The notes below the pieces were generated by a model, which saw nothing but the letters and a program-made list of their open reading frames with translations, was not told where the DNA came from and did no database searches. Source: Bacillus sp. BP-3 (GTDB lineage: Bacteria > Bacillota > Bacilli > Bacillales > Bacillaceae_G). From it: a stretch of 64,000 bases of DNA. The stretch lies in the NCBI RefSeq assembly GCF_028401955.1, contig NZ_JAQOTJ010000001.1, forward strand, positions 405,138 through 469,137. Direction: 5' to 3'. This document shows positions 1 through 9,473 of the stretch, piece by piece (position 1 is the first letter of the stretch; every line of letters begins with the position of its first letter). The position numbers were made by a program, and so were the translations under genes.

Positions 1-220
1 CTACGCTTGTATTTACAATCATCGTGATGAGGATAAAAAAGCCGGTCACATGAAATTGCCGTTCTTTCTTAAAACAATACAGTGTATAAAAGATGCCTGG
101 CACAGAAGAAATGAGCATGGCATAATATGCATCCATATATTGTTTACCGAATTTCCAAATAACAAATGGAAAGATGAGATAAAAAATAATATCGTAGATT
201 GCTTTATTGTTTTGTTTCAT
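1..220 (-). CDS. Partial multi-pass membrane protein (VC0807-like)
   Basis: The 5' part of a minus-strand gene starts at an ATG at 218-220, preceded by a GGGG-type ribosome binding site, and runs off the left edge of the window. The 73 visible residues begin MKQNNKAIYDIIFYLIFPFV and contain at least two hydrophobic segments (about residues 10-24 and 33-48) separated by charged KKERQ residues. The composition and opening resemble small VC0807-type membrane proteins of Bacillus, but that family call is from memory of its appearance. Function is unknown; location is probably the cytoplasmic membrane. Confidence 0.6.
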   Translation of the reverse strand, partial: MKQNNKAIYDIIFYLIFPFVIWKFGKQYMDAYYAMLISSVPGIFYTLYCFKKERQFHVTGFFILITMIVNTSV

Positions 221-462
221 TGAAATCCCCCTTTGTTTGTATTGTACAACAAGTATTCTGAATATTAAACTTGTTTGCATAATAATTAAAACGCTTTCAT
301 TTTTTAGATTTGTTCACAGAATTGTCTAAAATACACTTTGATACTATGGCAATGTTGTTTTATAATGGAACTAATCATCTATACATGCATACATTGATTG
401 TGAAATGAATAACATATTGAGTTTATATAAATGTAAACGTTATCAAAGGAGAGGTGGTACAA

Positions 463-684
463 ATGAGTAAATTTTTCTTTGATCAAAATCCTGCAACAGT
501 TGAGGATGGAAGATTGATAGAATATGCAGAAACGATTTATGGAAAGGGCGGACGTTCTGTATTAGAGAACTTAGTTTTAAAGGCATCTATTCGACTACGT
601 GATCGTTATCCTCATAAGTCAGATGAGCAGATATCTTATCTTGTGAATCAACAGTTGCATGATATGTTTCAAAAATATGTGTAA
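463..684 (+). CDS. Small conserved hypothetical protein, 73 aa
   Basis: The ATG at 463 follows a good GGAGAGG ribosome binding site and the frame is open to a TAA that sits inside the following terminator. The protein is soluble and charged, starting MSKFFFDQNPATVEDGRLIE and ending DMFQKYV. It has no membrane segment and no motif I recognise. It is monocistronic, with its own terminator. The neighbouring yqh genes are of core-genome type, so this is probably a chromosomal gene. Function is unknown. Confidence 0.7.
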   Translation: MSKFFFDQNPATVEDGRLIEYAETIYGKGGRSVLENLVLKASIRLRDRYPHKSDEQISYLVNQQLHDMFQKYV

Positions 685-715
685 GGAGAGGTAATTACCT
701 CTCCTTATTTTTTTG
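683..715 (+). terminator. Rho-independent terminator
   Basis: The arms AAGGAGAGGT and ACCTCTCCTT form a perfect 10-bp stem with an AATT loop, followed by ATTTTTTTG. It overlaps the stop codon of the 73-aa gene. Confidence 0.9.
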
Positions 716-776
716 TATAAGGGGAATATGGATTGCGAAAACTAATGTTGAAGTATATACAAGTGGGGTGAACAAA

Positions 777-923
777 ATGAGTAACGGAGCAGGCGGTTCA
801 AAGAAGAATAGAGAAACAGATGCTAATCATGTAAGTGCAAAAGATAGAGAATATCAAAAGAGAATGACAAAGATTCATCAGCAAGAACATAACGATGGCC
901 GGAAATATAATGGGAAAATTTAA
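777..923 (+). CDS. Small hydrophilic protein, 48 aa
   Basis: An ATG at 777 after a GGGGTGAACAAA ribosome binding site opens a 48-codon frame. The peptide begins MSNGAGGSKKNRETDANHVS and ends RKYNGKI. It is very hydrophilic, rich in Lys, Arg, Asn and Gln, and has no Cys or membrane segment. This composition is like that of many small sporulation or spore-core proteins, but no family can be assigned. A terminator follows at once. The clear ribosome binding site and terminator support a real gene. Confidence 0.55.
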   Translation: MSNGAGGSKKNRETDANHVSAKDREYQKRMTKIHQQEHNDGRKYNGKI

Positions 924-944
924 AATGAACTTTTACTTTTTAAC

Positions 945-977
945 ATAAAAAAGCTCCTTGTAGAAGGAGTTTTTTTA
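945..977. terminator. Bidirectional terminator
   Basis: AAGCTCCTT and AAGGAGTTT form a hairpin with a GTAG loop, flanked by A-runs on the left and seven T on the right. It can end both the 48-aa gene on plus and yqhG on minus. Confidence 0.85.
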
Positions 978-1769
978 TATTAAAAAATGGTTCGCTGTCA
1001 CATAAAAGAGTCCGCCGTTTATAATTTGCATCGTAATGCGCGGCTCATATTGTTCTTGCAGGGCTCGTTTTTCTATCTCAAAGCTTTCTGGTAATTTATC
1101 ACTTTCCTCATAAAAACGGTTTAGTAGTTGTAAATCGTGATTCCAACGAACTTTTGCTTCTTCAGCCCATGTGTGATCGTCTGATGCAATGATACGTTTC
1201 ATGGCTTCTTCAATTCTAGATAACCCGCTTTGCGGTTTAATAATTGGCGTTAATGTAAAACAAAAATCAGGAATTTTTGGTGTAAGACGAAGCGATGTTA
1301 ATGCCTCGTGAAAATTTGTAATCATCGCACCAGAAATAAGGTGAATCCCGATGGAATACAACATATCTTTTTTTCGATCACATTGATAGGAGATTTTTAT
1401 ATTAACACCAAGCCAAGGGTGAAGCGGAGTGCTTGTTTTTCCGTTTAAATGTACATCTTCAAATAAACGAATGTAAGCACCTAATTCTTTTGTTGCTTGA
1501 AAAATTTGATGTAAGCGCGGAGAACCGTAGTGAATGAATTCACCTTCTTGCTCCTCATGTTTTGCATCAGTAATGAATGTAAGACGCATCGGATTTGGTA
1601 TACCGCCCGTTTTTTCAAGATAATGCCAGTAAAATGGGCGATTCATCAGTAGTTTGTCCATTTCAGTTGTTAATTGAACGTCTAATAAATGAGGAAAACG
1701 CTGCAAAATTTCACAGCCGTTTGCCTCAAAAAAACAATGTAGATAGTGATGAATTTCATGTTGCTGCAT
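975..1769 (-). CDS. yqhG: YqhG family protein
   Basis: A 264-aa cytosolic protein. The start is taken at the ATG at 1769 (MQQHEIHHYLHCFFEANGCE), which has a GAGGTG ribosome binding site; in-frame upstream codons lie inside yqhH. The first 14 bases overlap the end of the SNF2 helicase gene yqhH, so the two are translationally coupled on the minus strand. The protein has no membrane segment and no catalytic motif that I recognise. Its place next to yqhH and divergent to gcvT matches the Bacillus yqhG-yqhH-gcvT arrangement. Conservation of the pair suggests that it works with the helicase, but the role is unknown. Confidence 0.85.
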   Translation of the reverse strand: MQQHEIHHYLHCFFEANGCEILQRFPHLLDVQLTTEMDKLLMNRPFYWHYLEKTGGIPNPMRLTFITDAKHEEQEGEFIHYGSPRLHQIFQATKELGAYIRLFEDVHLNGKTSTPLHPWLGVNIKISYQCDRKKDMLYSIGIHLISGAMITNFHEALTSLRLTPKIPDFCFTLTPIIKPQSGLSRIEEAMKRIIASDDHTWAEEAKVRWNHDLQLLNRFYEESDKLPESFEIEKRALQEQYEPRITMQIINGGLFYVTANHFLI

Positions 1770-3438
1770 AGCCATGCACCTCAGCTTCATTTCGTTTGGC
1801 AAATTCAATAATCGACGTTAAATTTTCCATTTTAATTCGGATTTCTCCTTCACTTTTGGAATGAGCAAAAATATCATGAATGTGAGCATCGATGTTTTTC
1901 ATATTAATTCTTGTTAAAATTTCATCTAAATCACCAATGACACGTTCAAATAAGTCAATTTTTTCATACAGCAGTTTTAAAATATGCTCTTCTACGGTAT
2001 GTTTCGTTGCCAAATTATAAATATGAACGTCATGCTTTTGTCCAAGACGATGAATCCGTCCGATTCTTTGTTCAAGGCGCATCGGATTCCAAGGAAGGTC
2101 ATAGTTGATCATGTAATTACAAAATTGTAGATTTATTCCTTCACCGCCTGCTTCTGTCGCAATTAACACTTGGGCATGGTTTTGAAACAATTCTTTCATC
2201 CAATCTTTTTTGCCGCGCTTAAATCCGCCACGAAATGGTACAGATGAGATGCCGTGCTGCTTTAAAAACCATTGCAGATACATTTGAGAAGCACGGTATT
2301 CTGTAAAAATAACAACTTTATCATTAACTTCCTTAATAATTTCTAATGCTTTATTTGCTTTTGAATTAGCAGAAATACCATTAATTTTCTCCATTAACAC
2401 ATCTATGTATGGATCTACTGTATATTGCTCATTTTCTTTTTGCCGCTTTTCTACATGCTTTTTGAGTGAGAAATAAACAGCTTCGCGGCTACTGCACGCT
2501 TCACGCTTCAATGTTAAAGCAGAAAATGCTGAGGTAAATACATCTTGTCTTTTCCATCCTTCAATTGCATCGTATAAAGCTTTTTCTTGCTCATTGAAAT
2601 CGACAAAGAGCGTATGAACGTGTCGTTTTGGCCATTCGATGCCAGTGTCGTGCCGTCGATTCCGTACCATTACTTTATTAATGAGTTCTTTTAAATGTTC
2701 ATCTGTTTCAGCCGTGCGATTTTTCGAAGCGTAATATTCTTCAAAATTAGACTGGTTGCCGAGATGTCCAGGTTTTAATAACGAGACAAGATTAAAGATT
2801 TCATCAATGCGATTTTGAACCGGTGTTGCTGTAAGTAATAAGCAAAATTTTTTCTTTAATAGTTGCGCAAATTCATAGTTTTTCGTTTTGTTGTTTTTTA
2901 GTTTATGTGCTTCATCAATAATAATGAGATCATATTCTAAATTTAAAACGATATCACGGTGCGGCGAGCGCTTTGCTGTATCGATAGACGATACAATAAC
3001 ATCAGCTTGCTCCCAGGAGTAGCTTTTTCTCTGCATGGCGGCTGGAATGAAAAATTTTGTATTTAGTTCATATGCCCATTGTGAAACGAGAGATGCAGGG
3101 ACAAGAATGAGCACTTTTTTCACAAGTCCGCGCACCATATATTCTTTTAAAATAAGTCCAGCTTCAATTGTTTTTCCAAGTCCAACTTCATCTGCTAAGA
3201 TTGCTTTCCCGTTCATCTGTTCAATGACGGTTTGCGCAACTTCTAATTGATGTGGAAGCGGCGTGAAATTAGGTAAATGTTTAGGCGCCTGTAGCCCGTC
3301 AAATGTAGGAATGAGAAGGGACTGTTCAGTTTGATATGCGAGATGAAATAGTTCCCAGTTTGTCCACGGGCCATCTTCTTCTATTCGTTTTAAGAAGTTT
3401 TCTTGCCAAGAACGCTCTATTGAAATTTCGACATTCAT
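1756..3438 (-). CDS. yqhH: SNF2/RapA-type DEAD-box ATPase (YqhH)
   Basis: A 560-aa superfamily-2 ATPase. The N-terminal RecA-like lobe has Walker A DEVGLGKTIEAG near residue 83, Walker B DEAH near residue 175 and motif III LLTATPVQN near 200. The C-terminal lobe shows FTEYRASQ, ATEAGGEGINLQ (motif V) and QRIGRIHRLGQ (motif VI). These are the full set of helicase motifs, so the ATPase should be active. SNF2-family proteins translocate on DNA and remodel protein-DNA complexes; the target here is not known. It is transcribed divergently from gcvT, with yqhG overlapping downstream. Confidence 0.9.
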   Translation of the reverse strand: MNVEISIERSWQENFLKRIEEDGPWTNWELFHLAYQTEQSLLIPTFDGLQAPKHLPNFTPLPHQLEVAQTVIEQMNGKAILADEVGLGKTIEAGLILKEYMVRGLVKKVLILVPASLVSQWAYELNTKFFIPAAMQRKSYSWEQADVIVSSIDTAKRSPHRDIVLNLEYDLIIIDEAHKLKNNKTKNYEFAQLLKKKFCLLLTATPVQNRIDEIFNLVSLLKPGHLGNQSNFEEYYASKNRTAETDEHLKELINKVMVRNRRHDTGIEWPKRHVHTLFVDFNEQEKALYDAIEGWKRQDVFTSAFSALTLKREACSSREAVYFSLKKHVEKRQKENEQYTVDPYIDVLMEKINGISANSKANKALEIIKEVNDKVVIFTEYRASQMYLQWFLKQHGISSVPFRGGFKRGKKDWMKELFQNHAQVLIATEAGGEGINLQFCNYMINYDLPWNPMRLEQRIGRIHRLGQKHDVHIYNLATKHTVEEHILKLLYEKIDLFERVIGDLDEILTRINMKNIDAHIHDIFAHSKSEGEIRIKMENLTSIIEFAKRNEAEVHGYAAT

Positions 3439-3697
3439 GGATAAAATCTCACCTTCTATAAATTCTAAATTATTTTTTTAGCTAGAATATTGATGAAACG
3501 GCTCGAAAAATGTTAGGATAATGGTGTGAAATGTGTGGGATCTTTCGTATTTTATCCAAGAAAGCACTTTTTTATTTACGCTTTCATAAAAAAATAGAAT
3601 GAGATTCCGTATATCCCATCTTTTAATAATGAAAATGTTTAGAAATGGGAAGCCAATTTTTATTGATTTGTCTTAGAAGGCGTAAGGGGGAGAGAGC

Positions 3698-4798
3698 ATG
3701 ATTACGTTACAACGTACACCGCTATTTGATGTATACGCGAAGTATGGTGGGAAAACAATTGATTTTGGTGGTTGGGAATTGCCAGTTCAATTTTCAAGCA
3801 TTAAAGAAGAACATGAAGCTGTTCGCACAGAAGCAGGTCTTTTTGATGTTTCTCACATGGGAGAAGTAGAAGTAAAAGGTGCAGATAGTTTAGCATTTTT
3901 ACAACGTGTAGTTACAAACGATGTCTCTATCTTAAAGGTAGGCGGCGCACAATATACGGCAATGTGTTACGAAGATGGTGGTACAGTAGATGACTTATTA
4001 ATCTACAAACGCGGCGAAGAAGACTATTTACTAGTAATCAATGCATCAAACATTGAAAAAGATTATGAGTGGTTAGCTTCTCATGTAAGCGGCGATGTGC
4101 AAGTAGTCAACGTTTCTAGTGAAATTGCACAACTTGCAATTCAAGGACCAAAAGCAGAGGGCATTTTACAAAAAGTTGTATCAGAAGATTTGAAAGAAAT
4201 TAAGTTCTTTAAATTTAAAGACCATGTTCTTGTGGATGGTGTAGAAGCACTTGTATCTCGTACTGGTTATACAGGTGAAGATGGGTTTGAAATTTACTGT
4301 AAGAGCGAAGAGGCTGCGAAGCTTTGGGAAAAACTTCTTGAAGTAGGCGAAGAAGACGGTTTAAAACCATGTGGCTTAGGCGCGCGTGATACACTTCGTT
4401 TTGAAGCAACACTACCTCTTTATGGTCAAGAGTTATCAAAAGATATTACACCAATTGAAGCTGGAATTGGTTTTGCAGTAAAACCAAATAAAGAAATGGA
4501 CTTCTTTGGAAAAGAAACGTTAAAGGAACAAAAAGAAAATGGTGCACCTCGTAAATTAGTCGGCATCGAAGTAATTGAACGTGGTATCCCGCGCACGCAT
4601 TACCCAGTATATGTGGGCGAAGAAAAAATCGGGGAAGTTACAAGTGGTACACAATCTCCAACGTTAAAGAAAAGTATCGGTTTAGCGTTAATTGATGTGA
4701 AATATACAGCAGTTGATACAGAAGTGGAAATTGAAATTCGTAATAAACGCGTCAAAGCAGTTGTTGTTCCAACACCATTTTACAAACGTTCAAAGTAA
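3698..4798 (+). CDS. gcvT: Aminomethyltransferase, glycine cleavage T protein
   Basis: A 366-aa T protein that transfers the methylene group from the aminomethyl-lipoyl H protein to tetrahydrofolate, releasing ammonia. The start [20 protein letters not shown], the [19 protein letters not shown] segment and [12 protein letters not shown] are typical of GcvT, and the length is normal. The ribosome binding site is AAGGGGGAGAG. It opens a three-gene operon with gcvPA 20 bases downstream. The 259-base gap to yqhH holds no recognisable tandem glycine riboswitch, unlike the Bacillus subtilis arrangement. Confidence 0.97.
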   Translation: MITLQRTPLFDVYAKYGGKTIDFGGWELPVQFSSIKEEHEAVRTEAGLFDVSHMGEVEVKGADSLAFLQRVVTNDVSILKVGGAQYTAMCYEDGGTVDDLLIYKRGEEDYLLVINASNIEKDYEWLASHVSGDVQVVNVSSEIAQLAIQGPKAEGILQKVVSEDLKEIKFFKFKDHVLVDGVEALVSRTGYTGEDGFEIYCKSEEAAKLWEKLLEVGEEDGLKPCGLGARDTLRFEATLPLYGQELSKDITPIEAGIGFAVKPNKEMDFFGKETLKEQKENGAPRKLVGIEVIERGIPRTHYPVYVGEEKIGEVTSGTQSPTLKKSIGLALIDVKYTAVDTEVEIEIRNKRVKAVVVPTPFYKRSK

Positions 4799-4818
4799 CG
4801 GGGAGAGGGGAAAATTTC

Positions 4819-6162
4819 ATGTTGCATCGTTATCTTCCAATGACAGAAGAAGACAAAAAAGAAATGTTACAAACAATCGGCGTTCAAACGATTGATGAGT
4901 TATTTTCTGATATTCCAGAAAGCGTTCGTTTCCAAGGAGATTTAAATATTAAACAAGCAAAGTCAGAACCAGAACTTTTAAAAGAACTGTCTGAGCTTGC
5001 TAGTAAAAATGCAAACTTAAAAGACTATGCTTCCTTCTTAGGAGCAGGTGTATATGATCATTATGCACCAGTAATTGTAGATCATGTTCTTTCTCGTTCA
5101 GAATTTTATACAGCTTATACGCCATACCAACCAGAAATTTCACAAGGGGAATTACAAGCAATCTTTGAATTCCAAACAATGATTTGTGAACTAACAGGTA
5201 TGGATGTAGCAAACTCTTCCATGTATGACGGAGGTACAGCGTTAGCAGAGGCGGCAATGCTAGCAGCGGGTCATACTCGTAAAAAGAAAATTCTTGTTTC
5301 TAAAGCAGTTCATCCGGAATCAAGAGCAGTTCTTGAAACATATGCAAAAGGTCAACACCTTGAGGTTGTTGAAGTTGATTATAAAGATGGTGTAACAGAT
5401 TTAGACGCATTACAAAGCAAAGTAGATGATACAGTAGCTTGCGTAATCGTTCAATATCCAAACTTCTTTGGACAAGTGGAGAAACTGGCTGATATTGAGA
5501 GAATCGTTCATCAGCAAAAATCATTATTCATCGTTTCTTCTAATCCATTGTCATTAGGGGCATTAACACCACCTGGTAAATTTGGTGCTGATGTTGTTGT
5601 AGGCGATGCGCAGCCATTTGGTATTCCAACACAGTTTGGTGGCCCGCACTGCGGTTATTTTGCTACAACAAAAGCGTTTATGCGTAAAATTCCAGGACGC
5701 CTTGTTGGACAAACAGTGGATTCTGAAGGACAACGTGGTTTCGTATTAACGCTGCAAGCACGTGAGCAACATATTCGTCGTGATAAAGCGACATCTAATA
5801 TTTGTTCAAACCAAGCGTTAAACGCATTAGCAGCTTCTGTTGCAATGACAGCACTTGGGAAACAAGGTGTGAAGGAAATGGCACGTCAAAACGTTTCTAA
5901 AGCACAATATGCAAAACGTCAACTTGAAGCAAAAGGCTTTACAGTAACATTTTCTGGACCGTTCTTCAATGAATTTGTTGTAGATTGCAAACGTCCAGTA
6001 CAAGAAGTAAGCGATGCATTATTATCCAAAAATATCATCGGTGGTTACGACCTTGGCCGTGATTATAAAGAACTTACAAATCATATGCTTCTAGCTGTAA
6101 CAGAGTTACGCACAAAAGAAGAGATTGACACACTTGTAAACGAAATGGGGGCTATCCAATGA
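4819..6162 (+). CDS. gcvPA: Glycine dehydrogenase (decarboxylating) subunit 1
   Basis: A 447-aa N-terminal half of the split P protein. Together with GcvPB it decarboxylates glycine with PLP and passes the aminomethyl group to lipoylated H protein. It starts [20 protein letters not shown], and contains the conserved [10 protein letters not shown] and [10 protein letters not shown] segments. Split P proteins are usual in Firmicutes. It lies 20 bases after gcvT and overlaps gcvPB by 4 bases (ATGA), indicating coupled translation and a 1:1 subunit ratio. Confidence 0.97.
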   Translation: MLHRYLPMTEEDKKEMLQTIGVQTIDELFSDIPESVRFQGDLNIKQAKSEPELLKELSELASKNANLKDYASFLGAGVYDHYAPVIVDHVLSRSEFYTAYTPYQPEISQGELQAIFEFQTMICELTGMDVANSSMYDGGTALAEAAMLAAGHTRKKKILVSKAVHPESRAVLETYAKGQHLEVVEVDYKDGVTDLDALQSKVDDTVACVIVQYPNFFGQVEKLADIERIVHQQKSLFIVSSNPLSLGALTPPGKFGADVVVGDAQPFGIPTQFGGPHCGYFATTKAFMRKIPGRLVGQTVDSEGQRGFVLTLQAREQHIRRDKATSNICSNQALNALAASVAMTALGKQGVKEMARQNVSKAQYAKRQLEAKGFTVTFSGPFFNEFVVDCKRPVQEVSDALLSKNIIGGYDLGRDYKELTNHMLLAVTELRTKEEIDTLVNEMGAIQ

Positions 6163-7634
6163 AGAATCAAGACCAAGCACTTATTTTTGAAATGAGTAGA
6201 GAAGGACGCGTAGGATATAGCTTACCCCAATTAGATGTAGAAGAAGTAAAATTAGAAGATGTGTTTGAGAGTGAGTATATTCGCACGGAAGATGCAGAGC
6301 TTCCTGAAGTATCAGAACTTGATATTATGCGCCATTACACAGCACTTTCAAACCGTAACCACGGTGTTGATTCTGGGTTTTATCCACTAGGATCTTGTAC
6401 GATGAAGTACAACCCAAAAATCAATGAAAATGTAGCGCGTTTCCCTGGCCTTGCACACATTCATCCACTTCAAGATGAAAAGACAGTGCAAGGTGCAATG
6501 GAATTAATGTATGACTTACAAGAGCATTTAATAGAAATTACAGGTATGGATACTGTAACGCTTCAACCAGCAGCTGGTGCACACGGTGAATGGACAGGAT
6601 TAATGTTAATTCGTGCATATCACGAAGCAAATGGCGATTATAAACGTACGAAAGTAATTGTTCCTGACTCTGCTCATGGAACAAACCCAGCTTCTGCAAC
6701 AGTAGCAGGATTTGAGACGATTACAGTGCAATCAAATGAAAATGGTCTTGTTGATTTAGAAGACTTAAAGCGCGTTGTGAACGAAGAAACAGCAGCGCTT
6801 ATGTTAACAAACCCAAATACACTTGGACTATTTGAAGAGAACATTTTAGAAATGGCAGAAATCGTCCATGATGCAGGCGGTAAATTGTACTATGATGGTG
6901 CAAACTTAAATGCAGTATTAAGTCAAGCGCGCCCAGGAGATATGGGATTTGACGTTGTGCATTTAAACCTTCATAAAACATTTACAGGCCCGCATGGTGG
7001 CGGTGGTCCAGGTTCTGGTCCAGTAGGTGTAAAAGCAGATTTAATTCCGTTTTTACCAAAGCCAGTTTTAGAGAAAACAGAGAGCGGCTACCACTTTAAT
7101 TACGATCGTCCACAAGCAATCGGACGCGTGAAACCGTTCTATGGTAACTTCGGTATTAATGTTCGTGCGTATACGTATATTCGCTCTATGGGTCCAGATG
7201 GACTTCGTGCCGTAACAGAATATGCGGTATTAAACGCGAACTATATGATGAGAAGATTAGCTCCATTCTACGATCTTCCATTTGATAGACATTGTAAGCA
7301 TGAATTTGTATTATCTGGCCGTCGTCAAAAGAAACTTGGCGTGCGTACGCTTGATATTGCAAAACGTCTGCTTGATTTCGGCTACCATCCACCAACAATT
7401 TACTTCCCGTTAAATGTGGAAGAATGTATTATGATTGAGCCGACAGAAACAGAATCAAAAGAAACATTAGATGGATTTATCGATACGATGATTCAGATCG
7501 CAAAAGAGGTAGAAGAAAATCCAGAAGTGGTTCAAGAAGCGCCACATACAACAGTAATTAAGCGTCTTGATGAAACAATGGCAGCACGTAAGCCGATTTT
7601 ACGTTATCAAAAACCATCTATGGTTCAAGTTTAA
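6159..7634 (+). CDS. gcvPB: Glycine dehydrogenase (decarboxylating) subunit 2
   Basis: A 491-aa C-terminal half of the P protein, which carries the PLP cofactor. The cofactor lysine is expected in [20 protein letters not shown], clearly visible near residue 273. [12 protein letters not shown] and [11 protein letters not shown] are other family signatures. It overlaps gcvPA by the ATGA junction and is the last gene of the operon, followed by a strong terminator. Supply of lipoate for the H protein is probably linked to lipM further along the window. Confidence 0.97.
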   Translation: MKNQDQALIFEMSREGRVGYSLPQLDVEEVKLEDVFESEYIRTEDAELPEVSELDIMRHYTALSNRNHGVDSGFYPLGSCTMKYNPKINENVARFPGLAHIHPLQDEKTVQGAMELMYDLQEHLIEITGMDTVTLQPAAGAHGEWTGLMLIRAYHEANGDYKRTKVIVPDSAHGTNPASATVAGFETITVQSNENGLVDLEDLKRVVNEETAALMLTNPNTLGLFEENILEMAEIVHDAGGKLYYDGANLNAVLSQARPGDMGFDVVHLNLHKTFTGPHGGGGPGSGPVGVKADLIPFLPKPVLEKTESGYHFNYDRPQAIGRVKPFYGNFGINVRAYTYIRSMGPDGLRAVTEYAVLNANYMMRRLAPFYDLPFDRHCKHEFVLSGRRQKKLGVRTLDIAKRLLDFGYHPPTIYFPLNVEECIMIEPTETESKETLDGFIDTMIQIAKEVEENPEVVQEAPHTTVIKRLDETMAARKPILRYQKPSMVQV

Positions 7635-7654
7635 TCATCAATAATAATTTGTAG

Positions 7655-7685
7655 AGAACTCGCTATATGCGAGTTCTTTTTTCAT
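7655..7685 (+). terminator. gcv operon terminator
   Basis: AGAACTCGC and GCGAGTTCT form a 9-bp stem with a TATAT loop, followed by six T. Confidence 0.93.
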
Positions 7686-7905
7686 ATTGTCGAAGAAAGT
7701 GTCATTACCTAAAAAAGATGTTACAAAATTGTAGGTTTTATGTAAGATTGGAGAATTATCGCACTTTCTCAACATTTTTGTTGAAAAAGTCCCTTTGATA
7801 AAAGTGTGTATTTTTGTTAGAATTTTATTGAAATTAAAGTGAATGAGAAGCAAGAATGTCAATTTTTCATACATATGTGAAGAAATGAACAAGGGGATGA
7901 AAAAG

Positions 7906-8130
7906 ATGGGCTATAAGCGTTGTAGGATGGTGTACCATTTAGAAAATGGTGATATGATTAAGGATATTAAAGAATTTTATTACCAAGATACAGAAAAAAT
8001 GTTAGAGAGAGTGAAGCATCACGTATTAGATAACAAAAGTGTAACTGCAATTGATAGTAAAGGAACACTTATTCCAATCGCTTGTCATGATATTGTGAAA
8101 GTTGAGCTAGATCATTTACAGGAAAGTTAG
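7906..8130 (+). CDS. Small conserved hypothetical protein, about 74 aa
   Basis: The frame is open from 7843, but the probable start is the ATG at 7906 (MGYKRCRMVYHLENGDMIKD); ATG codons at 7885 and 7897 are alternatives around the AAGGGG sequence at 7890. The product is soluble and mildly basic. VYHLENGDMIKDIKEFYYQD and a later KGTLIPIACHDIVKVEL segment suggest a small beta-rich fold. I do not recognise a family. It lies 58 bases upstream of a small membrane protein gene and may be co-transcribed with it. Confidence 0.7.
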   Translation: MGYKRCRMVYHLENGDMIKDIKEFYYQDTEKMLERVKHHVLDNKSVTAIDSKGTLIPIACHDIVKVELDHLQES

Positions 8131-8188
8131 TCTTGAGTCATAGGGGATAATTCGTTACAATAAATGAGTAAGTAGAGAGGAGTTCGTT

Positions 8189-8380
8189 ATGGGTAGTAAA
8201 AGACATTTCTATATGTTTATTGTTGCATTTTTACTTGTTGCAGCATTAACGGTATATTTAATTATTGATAGCCATTGGTATAACACAGTACATCCAGCAT
8301 TTCTTATTTTTATGTATGTTGGGATTGCGATTGTGAGCTTTGGTATGAGAGATGAGATGTTAAATCGCTTTGAGAAGTGA
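8189..8380 (+). CDS. Small two-helix membrane protein, 63 aa
   Basis: An ATG at 8189 after GAGAGGAG gives MGSKRHFYMFIVAFLLVAALTVYLIID, then a short loop and a second hydrophobic stretch FLIFMYVGIAIVSFGM, ending RDEMLNRFEK. The topology is two membrane helices with both ends probably in the cytosol. It is followed by its own terminator. No function can be assigned. Confidence 0.75.
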   Translation: MGSKRHFYMFIVAFLLVAALTVYLIIDSHWYNTVHPAFLIFMYVGIAIVSFGMRDEMLNRFEK

Positions 8381-8390
8381 TACATATATG

Positions 8391-8424
8391 AAAGACCAAC
8401 AGGAAATTGTTGGTCTTTTTTTTG
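8391..8424 (+). terminator. Rho-independent terminator
   Basis: AAAGACCAAC and GTTGGTCTTT form a 10-bp stem with an AGGAAATT loop, followed by a T-run. Confidence 0.93.
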
Positions 8425-8491
8425 TTGCCAAAATAGAATGTGTATACTGTATATATAATATATATGGTATATACACGTTGTGGAGGGAAAT

Positions 8492-8871
8492 ATGAATATT
8501 ATTATTTCAAACTCCTCACCAGATCTTATTTATGAACAAATTAGTAAGCAGCTTCGGCACCTTATTTTAAATGGGGATTTACAAGGTGGAGAGCAATTAC
8601 CGTCTATCCGAAGTTTAGCGAAGGAATTACAAATTAGCGTAATTACGACGAAACGAGCGTATGAAGAGCTTGAAAAAGAAGGGTATATTGAGATGAGACA
8701 GTTGCTGGAAAAGGGACGTATGTTTCTGTGCAAAATAATGAGCTCATACGAGAACAAAGGTTGCGATTGTTGGAAAGTAAAGCTGAAGAAGTAGTAAATG
8801 AAAGTAAACTTCTCCAGCTGTCTCTTAAAGAGTTGCAGCATATGATTGCGTTTCTATATAAGGGGGAATGA
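8492..8871 (+). pseudogene. Frameshifted GntR-family regulator (YtrA-like)
   Basis: The gene begins at an ATG at 8492 with a GGAGGG site. Residues 1-69 are a normal winged-helix GntR domain (IYEQISKQLRHLILNGDLQG, then LPSIRSLAKELQISVITTKR and YEELEKEGYIE). The frame is then broken. A tandem TGAGA TGAGA at 8689-8698 adds 5 bases, and reading resumes perfectly in another frame as TVAGKGTYVSVQNNELIRE and onward to KGE and a TGA at 8869. Removing one copy gives 124 residues, the usual length of short YtrA-type regulators that control ABC transporters. As it stands, the product is a 100-residue protein with a wrong C-terminus. Confidence 0.88.
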
Positions 8872-8876
8872 GACAC

Positions 8877-8955
8877 ATGCTGGAATTAAAAAATGTTTGT
8901 AAAGATTATCAAGGTTTTTCAGTCCGATTAGAAAAAAGAAAATCATACGTTATGA
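8877..8955 (+). pseudogene. 5' remnant of an ABC transporter ATP-binding gene
   Basis: Six bases after the GntR stop, an ATG at 8877 starts MLELKNVCKDYQGFSV, the standard opening of an ABC ATPase subunit. The similarity ends after about 20 codons; no Walker A or signature motif follows, and the frame runs into a terminator hairpin and stops at 9008. In intact loci, an ABC ATPase with a permease follows a YtrA-type regulator. Most of that transporter has therefore been deleted here. Confidence 0.8.
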
Positions 8956-8985
8956 AAGGTGTCTCATTACGAGACACCTTCTTTA
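8956..8985 (+). terminator. Terminator of the degraded ABC operon
   Basis: AAGGTGTCTC and GAGACACCTT pair over 10 bp with an ATTAC loop, followed by CTTTATT. It is probably the original operon terminator, brought close by the deletion. Confidence 0.85.
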
Positions 8986-9141
8986 TTGCAACAAACTATG
9001 CACAATAATTTTATAAACCGATACCATACTCGGCGAGTAAACAGGTACGTTATATGTATGTAAGAGGAAACTAAAAAACACAACAAACATAATAAAGACG
9101 AAAAATAGCAGTAAAATCTGCTTATGTACAGAAGTTTGCAT
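8983..9141 (-). CDS. Small single-pass membrane protein, 52 aa
   Basis: A minus-strand ATG at 9141 has a strong AAGGAG site nine bases upstream. The product MQTSVHKQILLLFFVFIMFV continues VFFSFLLHTY and ends IIVHSLLQ, giving one strongly hydrophobic helix at about residues 9-27. The codons further upstream in this frame lack a binding site. Function is unknown. It lies in a block of small membrane protein genes after the decayed ABC operon. Confidence 0.6.
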   Translation of the reverse strand: MQTSVHKQILLLFFVFIMFVVFFSFLLHTYNVPVYSPSMVSVYKIIVHSLLQ

Positions 9142-9200
9142 ATCATCAGCTCCTTTTTTGTAGTATGTCCAAAGGAGGAAATGATATGAAAAAAAGACAG

Positions 9201-9458
9201 TTACTTCTTGTGAATTGAAGAACTGTCTTTTGAAAAGATCTTTTTCCAGAGTTTTGCGATACTCCAAATGATAATAATCCCAATAGAAGCGATAATGGAC
9301 CAAATAACAGAAGCGACCTCAAGAGCCATGTTTGGGAGAAACGTGAGGATTGCAAACGCTTTATGAAATAACCATTCTGCAATATGGAATATAGCTTGCA
9401 ATAAGAATACAATGGCAATTATGATTCCGGTCATAATTTGTGGTACTCTTTTTTCCAC
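9201..9458 (-). CDS. Small membrane protein, 85 aa
   Basis: The start is a GTG at 9458 behind GAGGTGAATGCA. The protein MEKRVPQIMTGIIIAIVFLL has two or three hydrophobic segments (about residues 8-26, 33-48 and 50-68) and a basic tail KLWKKIFSKDSSSIHKK, so the C-terminus is probably cytosolic. No family is recognised. It lies just downstream of the SMR pair on the same strand and could be transcribed with it; this is inference. Confidence 0.65.
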   Translation of the reverse strand: MEKRVPQIMTGIIIAIVFLLQAIFHIAEWLFHKAFAILTFLPNMALEVASVIWSIIASIGIIIIWSIAKLWKKIFSKDSSSIHKK

Positions 9459-9473
9459 ACTGCATTCACCTCA

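Noticed and set aside
8983-9303. 106-aa minus frame
   Set aside because: Only its last 52 codons, from the ATG at 9141 with AAGGAG, look coding; the earlier part overlaps the adjacent small gene.
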